Positions 30,694-39,001 are shown, counted from the first letter of the stretch. The stretch is 64,000 nucleotides of DNA from Comamonadaceae bacterium M7527 (GCA_021044545.1 CP087990.1:2046001-2110000); one strand, 5' to 3'. A program made the numbers and translations. The notes: generated from the sequence alone by a model not told the origin.

Positions 30694-32234
30694 ACGAGCA
30701 GCGATTTGAGTCTTCAGACGAAATTGATCTAGGTAGGTTCTTTACTAACCTTTGGAGTAAACGGCTAGTCGTTGTTGTGTTTGTGGTTCTTGGCTTTGCT
30801 GTTGGTGGTGTGCAAGGACTCTTTTCGCAAGCAAGCTCATTCACCAACACGGTTGCTACTGTGCATGTCAAGCTGAACTTCAAAGGTGCAGAGCTTGGCG
30901 AGTATCCAAACGGCTCCAAGTACGCACCAACAGATGTGATTGCGAGCAAAGTGCTCTCAAGGGTGTATCGAGCAAACAGCCTGGATGACTACGACATTGA
31001 GTTGGAGGAGTTTGTATCTGCAGTCAACGCTTATCCGTGGATACCTAACCAAGCTGCAATGGACGCTAAGTACGCGGATCTTTTTAGTGAAAAAAAGCTA
31101 AGCGCACTTGATCGTCAAAAATTGGATGAGCAGTATCAACAAGAAACACGAAACAGCAATGGCAGATTTTTGATGCTGCAGTGGAGTGGAGACTCAGCTG
31201 CAAAAGTGTCCAAAGCGGTTGCACAGAAAGTGTTGGCAGATATTCCTAAGCAGTGGGCTTCTGTGAGTATTCAAGAGTACGGCGTGTTGGATCTTGAGGT
31301 TGTAGTGCCAAGCAAGTTGGATCAGTATCTACTTGATACTGCTGAGTACATCGTCGTTGGTGACTACCTACGCGACTTTGCGAGACAATTAAAAGTGGCT
31401 GCACTTGCGTTACAGCAAGATGCTGTCGTAGCAGTTTTAAAAGACGAACAAACTCAAAGCACAGTTGGTGATGTTGGCAAGCTCATACTGAACTTAGAAA
31501 ACTTTCACTTGAGTACGCTGCAGCGAACGTTCCTCATTGCGCCGCCACGATCTAACGCTGAGGCGGCAAGTTTGTACTTGAGCAGTCGACAACGAGAGTT
31601 AGAAGAAAAAATTGCAGAAGCCGAGCGCAAGTCTGACGTGATCAATCGCGTCTACCGCGAGTACACGGACAGTGCTGAGACGAAGTCGGCGAGTACTCAA
31701 AATGCTGCAGACAAAAATGGCAATTTATCGCCTCAAATTGGCGACGACTTCTTGACAAAACTTATGCGTATTGGCGACGAACTATCTGATGCGAAGTACA
31801 AGCAAGACTTGCTGAAGGAGCGCAAAGAGTTGTCTTTTGAAGCCGCTGAGCTTGCAACTGAAAAGCAGCGTATTGAAGCTATTGTTGATGCATTGAGCCA
31901 GCCGCGCAGCGTGCAAGTTATCAGTAATCGTGAGGCACTAGACAAGAGCGTTAGCTACGTGGTGTCTGAGCTCTCAAACTATGCACAGACATTGGACAGA
32001 ATCAATCTTATGGCACGTGCTGCAAAGCTAGGGAAAGTTGGCTCGTTGTACGAAGTCATCAGAGCGCCACAAGTGAGCAGTAGCAGCGTTGATGCGCTAA
32101 AAGCTGCGGTGAAGAATGCGTTGTTTGGTTTGCTTGGTGGTTTGTTTCTTGGAATATTCGTAGCGTTTATTCGCGTTGTGTTGCAAGAGGCACGCTCGCC
32201 AAAGTCGTCATCAAACCATGTCGTTGCTGTGTAG
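30690..32234 (+). CDS. Wzz/chain-length-determinant-like envelope protein (copy 1)
   Basis: The 514-residue protein has two membrane spans, near residues 27-46 (LVVVVFVVLGFAVGGVQGLF) and 475-494 (LFGLLGGLFLGIFVAFIRVV), with a long, mostly helical, charged periplasmic region between. The N-terminal SSDEIDLGRFFTNLWSKR resembles the start of Wzz-type polysaccharide co-polymerases. In that family such proteins set O-antigen or capsule chain length. On a mobile element it might remodel surface polysaccharide or block competitors; this is inference. No kinase domain is present. Coupled to the microprotein upstream. Confidence 0.6.
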   Translation: MNEQRFESSDEIDLGRFFTNLWSKRLVVVVFVVLGFAVGGVQGLFSQASSFTNTVATVHVKLNFKGAELGEYPNGSKYAPTDVIASKVLSRVYRANSLDDYDIELEEFVSAVNAYPWIPNQAAMDAKYADLFSEKKLSALDRQKLDEQYQQETRNSNGRFLMLQWSGDSAAKVSKAVAQKVLADIPKQWASVSIQEYGVLDLEVVVPSKLDQYLLDTAEYIVVGDYLRDFARQLKVAALALQQDAVVAVLKDEQTQSTVGDVGKLILNLENFHLSTLQRTFLIAPPRSNAEAASLYLSSRQRELEEKIAEAERKSDVINRVYREYTDSAETKSASTQNAADKNGNLSPQIGDDFLTKLMRIGDELSDAKYKQDLLKERKELSFEAAELATEKQRIEAIVDALSQPRSVQVISNREALDKSVSYVVSELSNYAQTLDRINLMARAAKLGKVGSLYEVIRAPQVSSSSVDALKAAVKNALFGLLGGLFLGIFVAFIRVVLQEARSPKSSSNHVVAV

Positions 32235-32251
32235 CGTGCCAAAGTCCAAAT

Positions 32252-32285
32252 AAAAAGCCACTAGTGTTGAGCTAGTGGCTTTTTT
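32252..32285. terminator. Bidirectional terminator (copy 1)
   Basis: AAAAAGCCACTAG pairs with CTAGTGGCTTTTT, giving A and T runs on both sides. It separates the convergent envelope-protein and AAA+ genes and can serve both. Confidence 0.9.
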
Positions 32286-32300
32286 GTTGTCTGACTAGGA

Positions 32301-33008
32301 CTACTTGCTAGCAGCTTGTTTGATGCTGTTGAGTGCTGCTCTCGCAGCTGCATTGCCGCGCTGCACTTTTAGCATCAAACGCTGCAAGCTGAACATCACA
32401 TTCCTAAACGAGCCATTGTTGCCACTGATGGCAGCTAACAGTTGACTGTCGTTTAAAACCACTTCTGCATCGCTTGCCATGCGTCGAGCGATTGGCAAAA
32501 ACTCAGCATCTGCTGCTGCGTTCATCTCTATCAACACGCATCTATCCTTCAAACCCTTGTCTAACGCTGCGATGTTGTTGGTGGTGAGGATGAACACAGC
32601 ACGCTTGTTGTTGAGCACTGTTTTCATGCTGCCTTGTGCGAGCTTGCTCAAGTTATCCACCTCATCAAAAATCAAGTAGTGCAAACCACTCGCATTCAAA
32701 GATTGCACGTTCATCATCTTTTTCACAGACTCCATAATCGTCGTGTTTGTATGCCCTTGCTGACAGCCAAAAAACTCAGCCTCCATTGCCAACGTGTCTT
32801 GTGTCTTGCCAAATTCGATAGCAGAAGGTAGCAAGCGTGCAAGCGTTGTCTTACCACTGCCAAATGTGCCATACAGCAAAATGCCACTCTTGCCTTCGTA
32901 TGGAAAAGGTAAGCTGCCACTGACAATGTCTTCAATCAGTTCGCGTGATTCGTCGTTTCCAAAGACAATTTCGTCGATGGTGGTAGGGGTATATTCAAAT
33001 TTGTTCAT
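32301..33008 (-). CDS. AAA+ ATPase, clamp-loader-like (copy 1)
   Basis: The 235-residue protein has a Walker A at 47-54 (GTFGSGKT), Walker B at 112-118 (LIFDEVD), sensor 1 at 142-145 (TTNN) and an Arg finger in KDRC near 156. This arrangement resembles small clamp-loader subunits of the RFC/T4 gp44/DnaX type. A C-terminal lid follows, but no collar domain of the usual length. A role in element replication or in loading a DNA-bound factor is inference. It is preceded by the 241-residue gene 38 bases upstream on the same strand, probably in one operon. Confidence 0.75.
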   Translation of the reverse strand: MNKFEYTPTTIDEIVFGNDESRELIEDIVSGSLPFPYEGKSGILLYGTFGSGKTTLARLLPSAIEFGKTQDTLAMEAEFFGCQQGHTNTTIMESVKKMMNVQSLNASGLHYLIFDEVDNLSKLAQGSMKTVLNNKRAVFILTTNNIAALDKGLKDRCVLIEMNAAADAEFLPIARRMASDAEVVLNDSQLLAAISGNNGSFRNVMFSLQRLMLKVQRGNAAARAALNSIKQAASK

Positions 33009-33046
33009 GTTTGTCTTTCGTTTGTTGATTTGTTGGTTGGTTATGT

Positions 33047-33772
33047 TTAAGCTGCTAGCTTGAAAGCTTCAGCGTTTTCGCTGTACATCGACAGCAGTGC
33101 AGCGTTCAGTGCAGTCGCTGAGCGAACGATTGACTTGATTGCAAAGCTGCCATCTGCTTGCTGCTCTGCAATCAGCACACACTCTTCGCCAACATAGTTG
33201 CTGTCGCTCATTTCACTCAGCTGTTTAGAGCTAACGCTTCCAAGTATTGGCATGCTTGAGATATGTTCTTGCATCATTTCTGCTTTGATTTTTGGACTGA
33301 TGTACGTGGCACTCTTTGACAAGCGAACTTCTTGTATGCCACCACGCTGTTCAATCCAATCTGCCAAAGCACTTGGCAATACACCTTCCTTCTGTGCACT
33401 TCGCAGCACAAGCGAGTACGTGCTAACACGTCGTCTGTCTACATCGCCAAATACTGCTTTAACGATACGTGTCATCAGTGGACTTTCACGTTTAACGACT
33501 AGCTTGCGTTCCTTTAAAAACGCTTGCAGTTCATTGGCACGCTGCTTCGCAGCAGACACCTCCAAAGGAGCTCCATAAGACAAGCAGTCAGCAAGTACGC
33601 TATACAGCTGTTGGTTGCTTGTGCGAAAAGCGTTGTTTTGCCATTGCGTGCGTTTGTTCTCCATTGCTTGCAGTGAAGCTGCAGCTGTCATGTCAAATGC
33701 TGCCTCATTGGTAGCTGTTGCTGAAGTGTGTGTGTCGTTTGAAACGACAGCTGATTTGGTGGTAACTTGCAT
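33047..33772 (-). CDS. Unknown 241-residue protein, partner of the AAA+ gene (copy 1)
   Basis: I chose the ATG at 33770-33772 because GGAG lies six bases upstream; a TTG four codons earlier is less likely. The protein has a Thr/Ala-rich N-terminus and a middle segment with many Arg and Lys (RIVKAVFGDVDRRRVSTYSLVLRSA), followed by LADWIEQRGGIQEVRLSK, and no membrane span. I do not recognise a family. The location directly upstream of the AAA+ gene suggests a shared function, possibly DNA binding. Confidence 0.6.
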   Translation of the reverse strand: MQVTTKSAVVSNDTHTSATATNEAAFDMTAAASLQAMENKRTQWQNNAFRTSNQQLYSVLADCLSYGAPLEVSAAKQRANELQAFLKERKLVVKRESPLMTRIVKAVFGDVDRRRVSTYSLVLRSAQKEGVLPSALADWIEQRGGIQEVRLSKSATYISPKIKAEMMQEHISSMPILGSVSSKQLSEMSDSNYVGEECVLIAEQQADGSFAIKSIVRSATALNAALLSMYSENAEAFKLAA

Positions 33773-33897
33773 AAAAATCTCCAAAATATCGTGTAAAAAA
33801 TTATCGTTTGCATTATTGCTTGCGATGTAATAATTATATTAAAATCAACGTTTTACAGCCATAAACGTCTTACGTGCTAGTATTAGATGTTAAGAAT
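33773..33897. promoter_or_regulatory. AT-rich divergent region (copy 1)
   Basis: These 125 bases separate two divergent units (241-residue/AAA+ and the 250-residue gene). They are strongly AT-rich (TAATAATTATATTA near 33828) with imperfect inverted repeats around TTATCGTTTGC. It is a candidate bidirectional promoter and possible replication origin; the latter is speculative. Confidence 0.4.
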
Positions 33898-34650
33898 ATG
33901 AGAAGATATTTTTCAGCACCAACTCCACGCTTTGGTAAGCAAAGCAGTCGTTTGTCGATTGGTAATCAGCAGCGCAGCCCTTACTATTGGTGGTGGCAGT
34001 ACTTGCGTCGTAACGCTGACTACATAGCGTGCTGTGAGCGTGGTGGCAAAGGTAAGCTTGCAAAGCTCTACGCTGACTTTGGTGACGTTCGAAACGACAA
34101 CTTCCACGAGTGGTGGACAAGTAACGATAGGGGAGTAACGCTATTCGCTGAGCAACATTTGGCAGTGCGTTTTGGCGAGTTGGCAAGCGCTGAGCAGTGG
34201 CAAGCTAGTTGGCACGCTGATGATGTGCTTGTGGTGGCTGTACCTTTGGAGATGAGCAAGCGTTCTATCAAGTCTGCGTTCGGCAAGCTATTAGATAAAC
34301 GACACACAGACGTTAAACGTGGACGTCCATCTATTGCAAAGCTGAAAGAACACAGTACTGCTCTATATGCGCTAGAGCGCAACTACACCATTAATGGTTT
34401 GCAAAACACATTGGCTGTTTATGACTTGTGGATAGACAATCAAGCACGCAGCAAAGCAGATAAATTGGCACTGTGGCAAATAGCTGCAGAGCTGAAGCTA
34501 AACAGAGCTGCAATCAAAGACGCGACGAGTGACGATAGTGGCGATAGATTGAGTGGACGTAACACGCTTGGGGCTACTGTGCACCGCTATGTCACGCAAG
34601 CCAAGCGCATCATTGGCAATACAGCAAAGGGCAAGTTCCCCTTGTCGTAG
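33898..34650 (+). CDS. Unknown Trp-rich 250-residue protein (copy 1)
   Basis: I chose ATG 33898; a GTG at 33874 would add eight residues. The N-terminal part has a striking aromatic motif (SPYYWWWQYLRRNADY) followed by LYADFGDVRNDNFHEWW and RGVTLFAEQ. The C-terminal part is basic, with a helix-turn-helix-like stretch (WQIAAELKLNRAAI) and a predicted DNA-binding character. I have the impression this aromatic motif recurs in proteins of other mobile elements but cannot name a family. It may be a regulator or a replication protein. Confidence 0.6.
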   Translation: MRRYFSAPTPRFGKQSSRLSIGNQQRSPYYWWWQYLRRNADYIACCERGGKGKLAKLYADFGDVRNDNFHEWWTSNDRGVTLFAEQHLAVRFGELASAEQWQASWHADDVLVVAVPLEMSKRSIKSAFGKLLDKRHTDVKRGRPSIAKLKEHSTALYALERNYTINGLQNTLAVYDLWIDNQARSKADKLALWQIAAELKLNRAAIKDATSDDSGDRLSGRNTLGATVHRYVTQAKRIIGNTAKGKFPLS

Positions 34651-34671
34651 CTGTGTCGTTTTAAACCACGC

Positions 34672-35244
34672 TCAAACCAACTCGACAGCTCTGCGCTTCA
34701 CATCATCATTGACAGTGATGTAACGCTGTGTGGTTGCAATGCTCTTGTGACCAGCAAGTGAAGCAAGCACAAACACGCTGACACCTTGACTTGCGAGTGA
34801 CGTTAAAAACGTCTTGCGTCCACTGTGACTGCTTGCACCTTTGATGCCAGCAGCTTTGAACAACCAGTAAAAGTGCTGTGACAGCACGTTGGCGCTGAAT
34901 CCCTTGCGTGCACCACTGTAAGTTGTGAACAGTGCTTGCTCCTCCTCGTACCACTTGCGCGAGTTGATGTAGCACTGCAGTTCCTCTTGCAGTCGTGTGC
35001 TCACATACACAGTGCGTGCATGGTTGTGTTTGACGCGGTGAGCACCTAGATATATTTCTGCTCGAACCGTGCCGTTCGCATCGCGTACATCACACAGCTT
35101 CAAGTCTGCCACCTCGCTCACACGCAAACCACTCATCACCATCATCAACAGCATCGCTCTATCGCGTGCTGCAAACTTGCGTGTGCTGATGTAGTCGAGT
35201 GTGTGCGCAAGTTCCGCGCTGGTTAGTGATTTAGCTGCAGCCAT
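34672..35244 (-). CDS. Second tyrosine recombinase, FimB-sized (copy 1)
   Basis: The 190-residue protein consists of a catalytic domain only, with the full set R41 (SGLRVSE), H140/R143 (HSGRKT), H166 (LAGHKS) and nucleophile Y175. Size and make-up resemble FimB/FimE and XerC-type small recombinases. It could invert a switch or resolve multimers of the circular element. The ATG sits 21 bases from the convergent 250-residue gene's stop when measured at its own 3' end, so both units end here. Confidence 0.82.
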   Translation of the reverse strand: MAAAKSLTSAELAHTLDYISTRKFAARDRAMLLMMVMSGLRVSEVADLKLCDVRDANGTVRAEIYLGAHRVKHNHARTVYVSTRLQEELQCYINSRKWYEEEQALFTTYSGARKGFSANVLSQHFYWLFKAAGIKGASSHSGRKTFLTSLASQGVSVFVLASLAGHKSIATTQRYITVNDDVKRRAVELV

Positions 35245-35283
35245 TTGTGTTCCTCAAAGATTTTCAGTGTTGTTAGTGTGTTT

Positions 35284-35469
35284 TCATTGCCAGTGTTTGA
35301 GCAACCAAGTCCGTTCAATTTGGCGGTGCTTTGATGAGTTGTAGGTTTTCAACGCACTAGCACTTGGTTCACGAACTTTGTGTGTTCTCTTTGGCTGTGT
35401 ATTTAGCTGAACGCTGCTGCGCTCTGCAAGCGTTTTGATATATGTGCTGCTGCTCAGCTCTTCATGCAC
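35284..35469 (-). CDS. Small basic hypothetical protein, 61 residues (copy 1)
   Basis: This frame lies 39 bases upstream of the second recombinase on the same strand and could be co-transcribed. It is rich in Ser, Thr, Lys and Arg with no recognised motif. It may equally be a chance frame. Confidence 0.3.
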   Translation of the reverse strand: MHEELSSSTYIKTLAERSSVQLNTQPKRTHKVREPSASALKTYNSSKHRQIERTWLLKHWQ

Positions 35470-36038
35470 CTCTTTTATGCGCTTAGACGAAGGATTTGAC
35501 GTGTTTGCGTGTTGTGCTCGCTGTGCTCACAAATTCATCTGCAGCTCAAATATTTCTGCTGCGCAAAAAGTTGCGGTGAAGTACTTACAGAAGTGAGGTG
35601 GTGATTTGCACTCGGTGCTGTTTGTGAAGTGCTTACACTTCATTGGCAAGTAAGAGCAAGCAGCTGCTTGCTAGCAGTTCGCTCGTCGCTCTCTGCTGTG
35701 CTCTTCTGTCTTTTGACATGACTGTTTTGGAAATGTTTCGAGCAAACGACGGCTATGTCGCACAGTGTGCGAACAGTAGCTGTCGTTGTAGTCTGTTCCG
35801 TATAAAGTCCGTCGCAGTACAAGCATGAGTGAGTTTGACGGAAGACGTATGTATTAAAACTTCCAAACTGCTTCAGCATTGGTTTGCTTTGCAGATACTC
35901 AGCGGCACTCTCGTTCTACACAGCCTTCATGCCAACTGTGTAGTGATTGCAAAGTCATTAGCCGTCATATTTCCCTTTGCGTTTTTAGCCTTTGATAGCG
36001 CAGTGCTTTATCTGCGTGGTGTTGCCTTGGTGTTTGCC
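35470..36038. other. Gene-poor segment with direct repeats (copy 1)
   Basis: About 570 bases contain only weak short frames, one of 79 codons on the reverse strand (35640-35879) that I do not support. Two near-identical 14-mers, GTGAAGTACTTACA (35576-35589) and GTGAAGTGCTTACA (35624-35637), lie 48 bases apart. It may be a recombination or regulatory site. Confidence 0.4.
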
Positions 36039-36392
36039 TTAGTGTTTGTTCTGTCTGTGCTGCCTGAACAATCGCTTGTTAGCTCGTGTGCAGATGTTGA
36101 GCACTTGGTAGGCACGCTTGTCGCTCAGTCGCGCTCGTTTGCGTTTGTTCTGGATGCACTTGAGGTAGTCGCCGAGTACCGTAGCTTGCTTACTGTCTAT
36201 AAGCTCAAGCTGCGCATGCTCTGCGTGAATGCCAAGTGTTCGCTTCGCAGCTGCTTGTGCTTTAAGGAGTAGTGCGTCTGTCGTTGCAAACGTCGCTGCA
36301 GCTAAGCCTCTTTGCTTTAGCCACGCATCAGTTGCTTCAGTGTCACGCAATGCACTTACTCGAATTTGATATTGCTGTTCTTGTTTGTTCAT
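36039..36392 (-). CDS. Basic hypothetical protein, 117 residues (copy 1)
   Basis: I chose the Met at 36392 (MNKQEQQYQIRVSAL) over one five codons upstream. It is helical and rich in Lys, Arg and Gln (IQNKRKRARLSDKRAYQVL), consistent with nucleic-acid binding but without a named domain. The opposite strand also has a long frame, which I judge to be a shadow because it is built from hydrophobic antisense codons. Confidence 0.45.
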   Translation of the reverse strand: MNKQEQQYQIRVSALRDTEATDAWLKQRGLAAATFATTDALLLKAQAAAKRTLGIHAEHAQLELIDSKQATVLGDYLKCIQNKRKRARLSDKRAYQVLNICTRANKRLFRQHRQNKH

Positions 36393-36573
36393 GCAAGTAT
36401 TTAGCATCTGCCAAACAAAACCTTGGCGAAACTGAAGCGTTGTTTGGCAATAAGTGCTGCAGTGCAGTGCAGTGCATGTGTGGCACTTTGACGCTCATCG
36501 CCTTTTTCGGTTGCTCAAGTTGTGGTGGTGACAACACACTAGCTGTATTGCAACTGCATAGGAACACAGCAAC

Positions 36574-37014
36574 ATGACAGCAACACTTGGCACTCTAAAG
36601 CTCACAGCAGCACAAAAGCCCTCGCACGTAACTCCAATACAGCAGCGACGCAACAAACTGGCGAAGCGTTTGTTCGAGCAAGCTGAGTTGGCGAAAGCCC
36701 AACAACTCGGCTCAACATACAAACCAATCAAGTTCAAGACTGTTACGGACGCAGATGGTATGCGAAAGCAAGTGGAGCAGTACAAGACAGTGAAGGCGTG
36801 GTGGTTTACGGCAGACAACGGTAAGTTGGCACTGAGCGTGCGCTACGGTACAAAAGTGCTTGAGCTAGCAAAAGGCAGGTGGAGCGTTGAGGTAGCAAGC
36901 ACACAAGAGCTTGTGCCAACGTTAGAGCTGATTAAAGCTGCGGTGCTAAACGGTGAGCTAGATGCTGCAATCGATGTTGCATCAGACAAATTGAAGCTTG
37001 GCTTTAAGCGTTGA
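36574..37014 (+). CDS. Hypothetical protein, DUF6641-like (copy 1)
   Basis: This 146-residue protein has a charged helical first half (PIQQRRNKLAKRLFEQAELAKAQ) and a second half with VKAWWFTADNGKLALSVRYGTKVLELAKGRWSVEV and a C-terminal AVLNGELDAAIDVA. I recall a family with this WW...RYG.KVLELAKG pattern on plasmids and phages, tentatively DUF6641; the number is not verified. No function is known to me. Confidence 0.55.
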   Translation: MTATLGTLKLTAAQKPSHVTPIQQRRNKLAKRLFEQAELAKAQQLGSTYKPIKFKTVTDADGMRKQVEQYKTVKAWWFTADNGKLALSVRYGTKVLELAKGRWSVEVASTQELVPTLELIKAAVLNGELDAAIDVASDKLKLGFKR

Positions 37015-37075
37015 TGCAAGCGATGCAATCAAAGTCGCTCTGTAGATTGTCTTGTGCTGCGTTGATAAATACTCC

Positions 37076-37402
37076 ATGCAGTACAAGGAATTCAAAACGA
37101 CATCACAGAGCGCAGCGCAATCAAAGCCAGCTTCGTCTAGCAGTGATGCTGCCAGCAACACAAAGCAAGGCAGCAAGCAGCGTGCAGCCAAGCGTGCACG
37201 CACTACTGCAAAGACACAAACGCTTGCGCAGATGCGCATTCAGCATTTGCAAGACAAAGTCAAACACGCAAAGGCTGAGCTTGCGGCAGAGATTGCAGCG
37301 CAGCGTTTGGCGCTATCCAACAAGCAGCGTGAGCAAAAGCGTAGAGCACTACAGAGGCAGAGTCTGCAAGCTGTACAAGCTGCGAAGCGTGAGCAAGACT
37401 AA
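37076..37402 (+). CDS. Basic coiled-coil hypothetical protein (copy 1)
   Basis: This 108-residue protein starts at ATG 37076 (MQYKEFKTTSQS). A Ser/Ala/Lys-rich N-terminus precedes a long charged helix (QHLQDKVKHAKAELAAEIAAQRLAL) likely to form a coiled coil. In this copy the C-terminus ends AAKREQD. It is the last gene before the central core. Confidence 0.45.
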   Translation: MQYKEFKTTSQSAAQSKPASSSSDAASNTKQGSKQRAAKRARTTAKTQTLAQMRIQHLQDKVKHAKAELAAEIAAQRLALSNKQREQKRRALQRQSLQAVQAAKREQD

Positions 37403-37646
37403 GTGTCTTTCAAAACGTCACTTGCACAACCGTAGCAAAACCGCTGATAGCTGCACAGTTACGCTCAAGCAGCTTGTGCAGCTTAGACACGCTAGTGCAG
37501 TGCTGAGAGGCATAGTGCAAATGGTGCGAGCGCAGCAGCAGTGTGCTAAATGTTTTGTAGAAAAAACGTTGCAGAATTTCGCACACCAATCTGTTCCAAA
37601 GCAAAATCCAGTTGAAAAATTTAACTCTTTCGCACTCTTGTCAGCG
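37403..37646. other. Non-coding right end (copy 1)
   Basis: These 244 bases before the central core contain no supported gene. Several TAGTGCA-like words (near 37494 and 37514) also occur at the left end (TAGTGCT near 28831), so they may be integrase arm sites. Confidence 0.35.
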
Positions 37647-37692
37647 TTGAAAATCCGCGTGTCGATGGTTCGATTCCGTCCCAGGCCACCAA
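37647..37692 (+). repeat. Central att core (attL/attR hybrid)
   Basis: This is an identical 46-bp core at the junction of the two copies, preceded by right-end sequence and followed by left-end sequence of the element. It carries a tRNA-Phe 3' half only and is not a gene. Confidence 0.9.
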
Positions 37693-37697
37693 ATATT

Positions 37698-37730
37698 CAC
37701 CGTAGTCTTGCAAAAGACTACGGTGTTTTT
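37698..37730 (+). terminator. Left-end terminator (copy 2)
   Basis: CACCGTAGTC pairs perfectly with GACTACGGTG before a T run. Copy 1 has a T-G pair at the base of its loop, so the structure is conserved despite sequence change. Confidence 0.8.
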
Positions 37731-37769
37731 GTTTGTGCATCTCATTCTGCTAGTGCTGCGCAGTAGACG

Positions 37770-38978
37770 ATGCACAAGCTAGCCAACACTCACCACTGCA
37801 CACTAACCACCACCATTCGCTTGCGTGATGGTGAGCTTGTCATCTACAAACGCAGCCGCAGCTTGCAGTACCAATGTCGCTACAAGCTAAGCGACGGAAC
37901 TTGGACAAGAGCTAGCACTGGCAAAGCAGCTCTAGAACATGCCATTGCTCGCGCATGTGATATCTACGATGAATCACGCTATCGACAGCGTCTTGGTTTA
38001 GCACACCGTGCACACTCTGTTGCACAGATTGCAGCTGTTTGCTGTGCTGAGCTGCGGCAGCAGATAGACGCAAAAGGCAAGAAGACTGCGCTCAACGATT
38101 ACTTGAGCATCATCGAGCGCTACTTTGTGCCGTACTTTGGCGAACGCTTGTTTGAATCATTGACGCACACAGACATACGCGAGTTTGAGCTGTGGCGAGA
38201 TAGACGGCTGTCTAGGGCACCAAAGACAAGCACGCTCAACACTTTCACAAGTGCTTGGAGCAGATTGACTGCAACAGCTGTAGAGCGTGGCTACATCAGT
38301 GAGCGAGTACCACTGCCAAAACTCACAAGCAAGGGCATGAAGGGCACTACACGAGCAGCATTCAGTGGCGACGAGATGACGGCACTGCTGGCGTTTATGG
38401 AGCAGTGGTGCACACAAGGTGTCAAAGCCGTAGAGCGTGAAATTCGCCCTTTGCTGCGTGACTACGTGGAGCTGCTGCTTTTTACTGGCATGAGGCACGG
38501 CACAGAGGCGATGAACATACGTTGGCGCGACATAGAGTGGCACACAAAGGATGGTGTGCGTTACTTGCGCATACACGTGAGTGGCAAAACTGGCAGCAGA
38601 TGGTTGATTGCCAAACACGCAGCCGTCCATGCGCTGCAACGGCTGCACGCTAGACAAAGGGATGTTTGTGAGATGTCGTTTGAAACCCTGTTTGCAGCGC
38701 GAGTGCAACAACTGCTGTTCAGATACAGCGATGGACATCAGCCACACAGCTTGGTTGGCACGTTTCGCAAGCTGATGCGTGACAGTGGCATGCTCAAGAA
38801 CACACAAGGGCAGAGTCGCACGCTGTACTCAATACGCCATACCTACGCCACGCTTGCACTGTTGGAGGGTAGTGCAGACATACACACACTCAGCAAGCAG
38901 CTTGGCAACAGTGCAGCGATGATTGAGAGGCACTACAGCAAGCTCACAGCGACTATGGCAGCTGAGAAGTTGGCTTGA
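37770..38978 (+). CDS. Tyrosine integrase (copy 2)
   Basis: This is a 402-residue integrase with the same catalytic residues as copy 1. It differs at P12L, an L-F change in ERLFESL, P-R in RDRRLS, N-T, V-T, P-L, and K-T and Q-E near residue 215. From codon 264 on the two genes are identical. Both copies are full length, so both may be active. Confidence 0.93.
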   Translation: MHKLANTHHCTLTTTIRLRDGELVIYKRSRSLQYQCRYKLSDGTWTRASTGKAALEHAIARACDIYDESRYRQRLGLAHRAHSVAQIAAVCCAELRQQIDAKGKKTALNDYLSIIERYFVPYFGERLFESLTHTDIREFELWRDRRLSRAPKTSTLNTFTSAWSRLTATAVERGYISERVPLPKLTSKGMKGTTRAAFSGDEMTALLAFMEQWCTQGVKAVEREIRPLLRDYVELLLFTGMRHGTEAMNIRWRDIEWHTKDGVRYLRIHVSGKTGSRWLIAKHAAVHALQRLHARQRDVCEMSFETLFAARVQQLLFRYSDGHQPHSLVGTFRKLMRDSGMLKNTQGQSRTLYSIRHTYATLALLEGSADIHTLSKQLGNSAAMIERHYSKLTATMAAEKLA

Positions 38979-39001
38979 AGCTGTCGTTTAAAACCACAAC
39001 T

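Larger units (their letters stand above)
28727..37646 (+). mobile_element. Integrated element, copy 1 (8920 bp)
   Basis: This unit runs from the core in tRNA-Phe to the next identical core. It encodes an integrase at the left end, a winged-helix protein, an envelope protein pair, an AAA+ ATPase module, a second tyrosine recombinase and small unknown genes. Base composition is visibly more AT-rich than the flanks, and codons such as AAA, GCA and CAA are frequent. No relaxase, secretion or virion genes were recognised. I infer a cryptic integrative element or phage satellite, not a conjugative element. Confidence 0.88.

Noticed and set aside
35829..36272. Long forward frame rich in hydrophobic residues inside element copy 1 (and at 44749-45192 in copy 2)
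   Set aside because: It overlaps a more plausible basic protein on the reverse strand and starts at GTG without a ribosome-binding site. Its hydrophobicity is what antisense of charged codons gives.
37647..37692. Possible second and third tRNA-Phe genes at the internal and right cores
   Set aside because: Only the 3' half is present; the 5' half (acceptor and D-arm) is missing at both.
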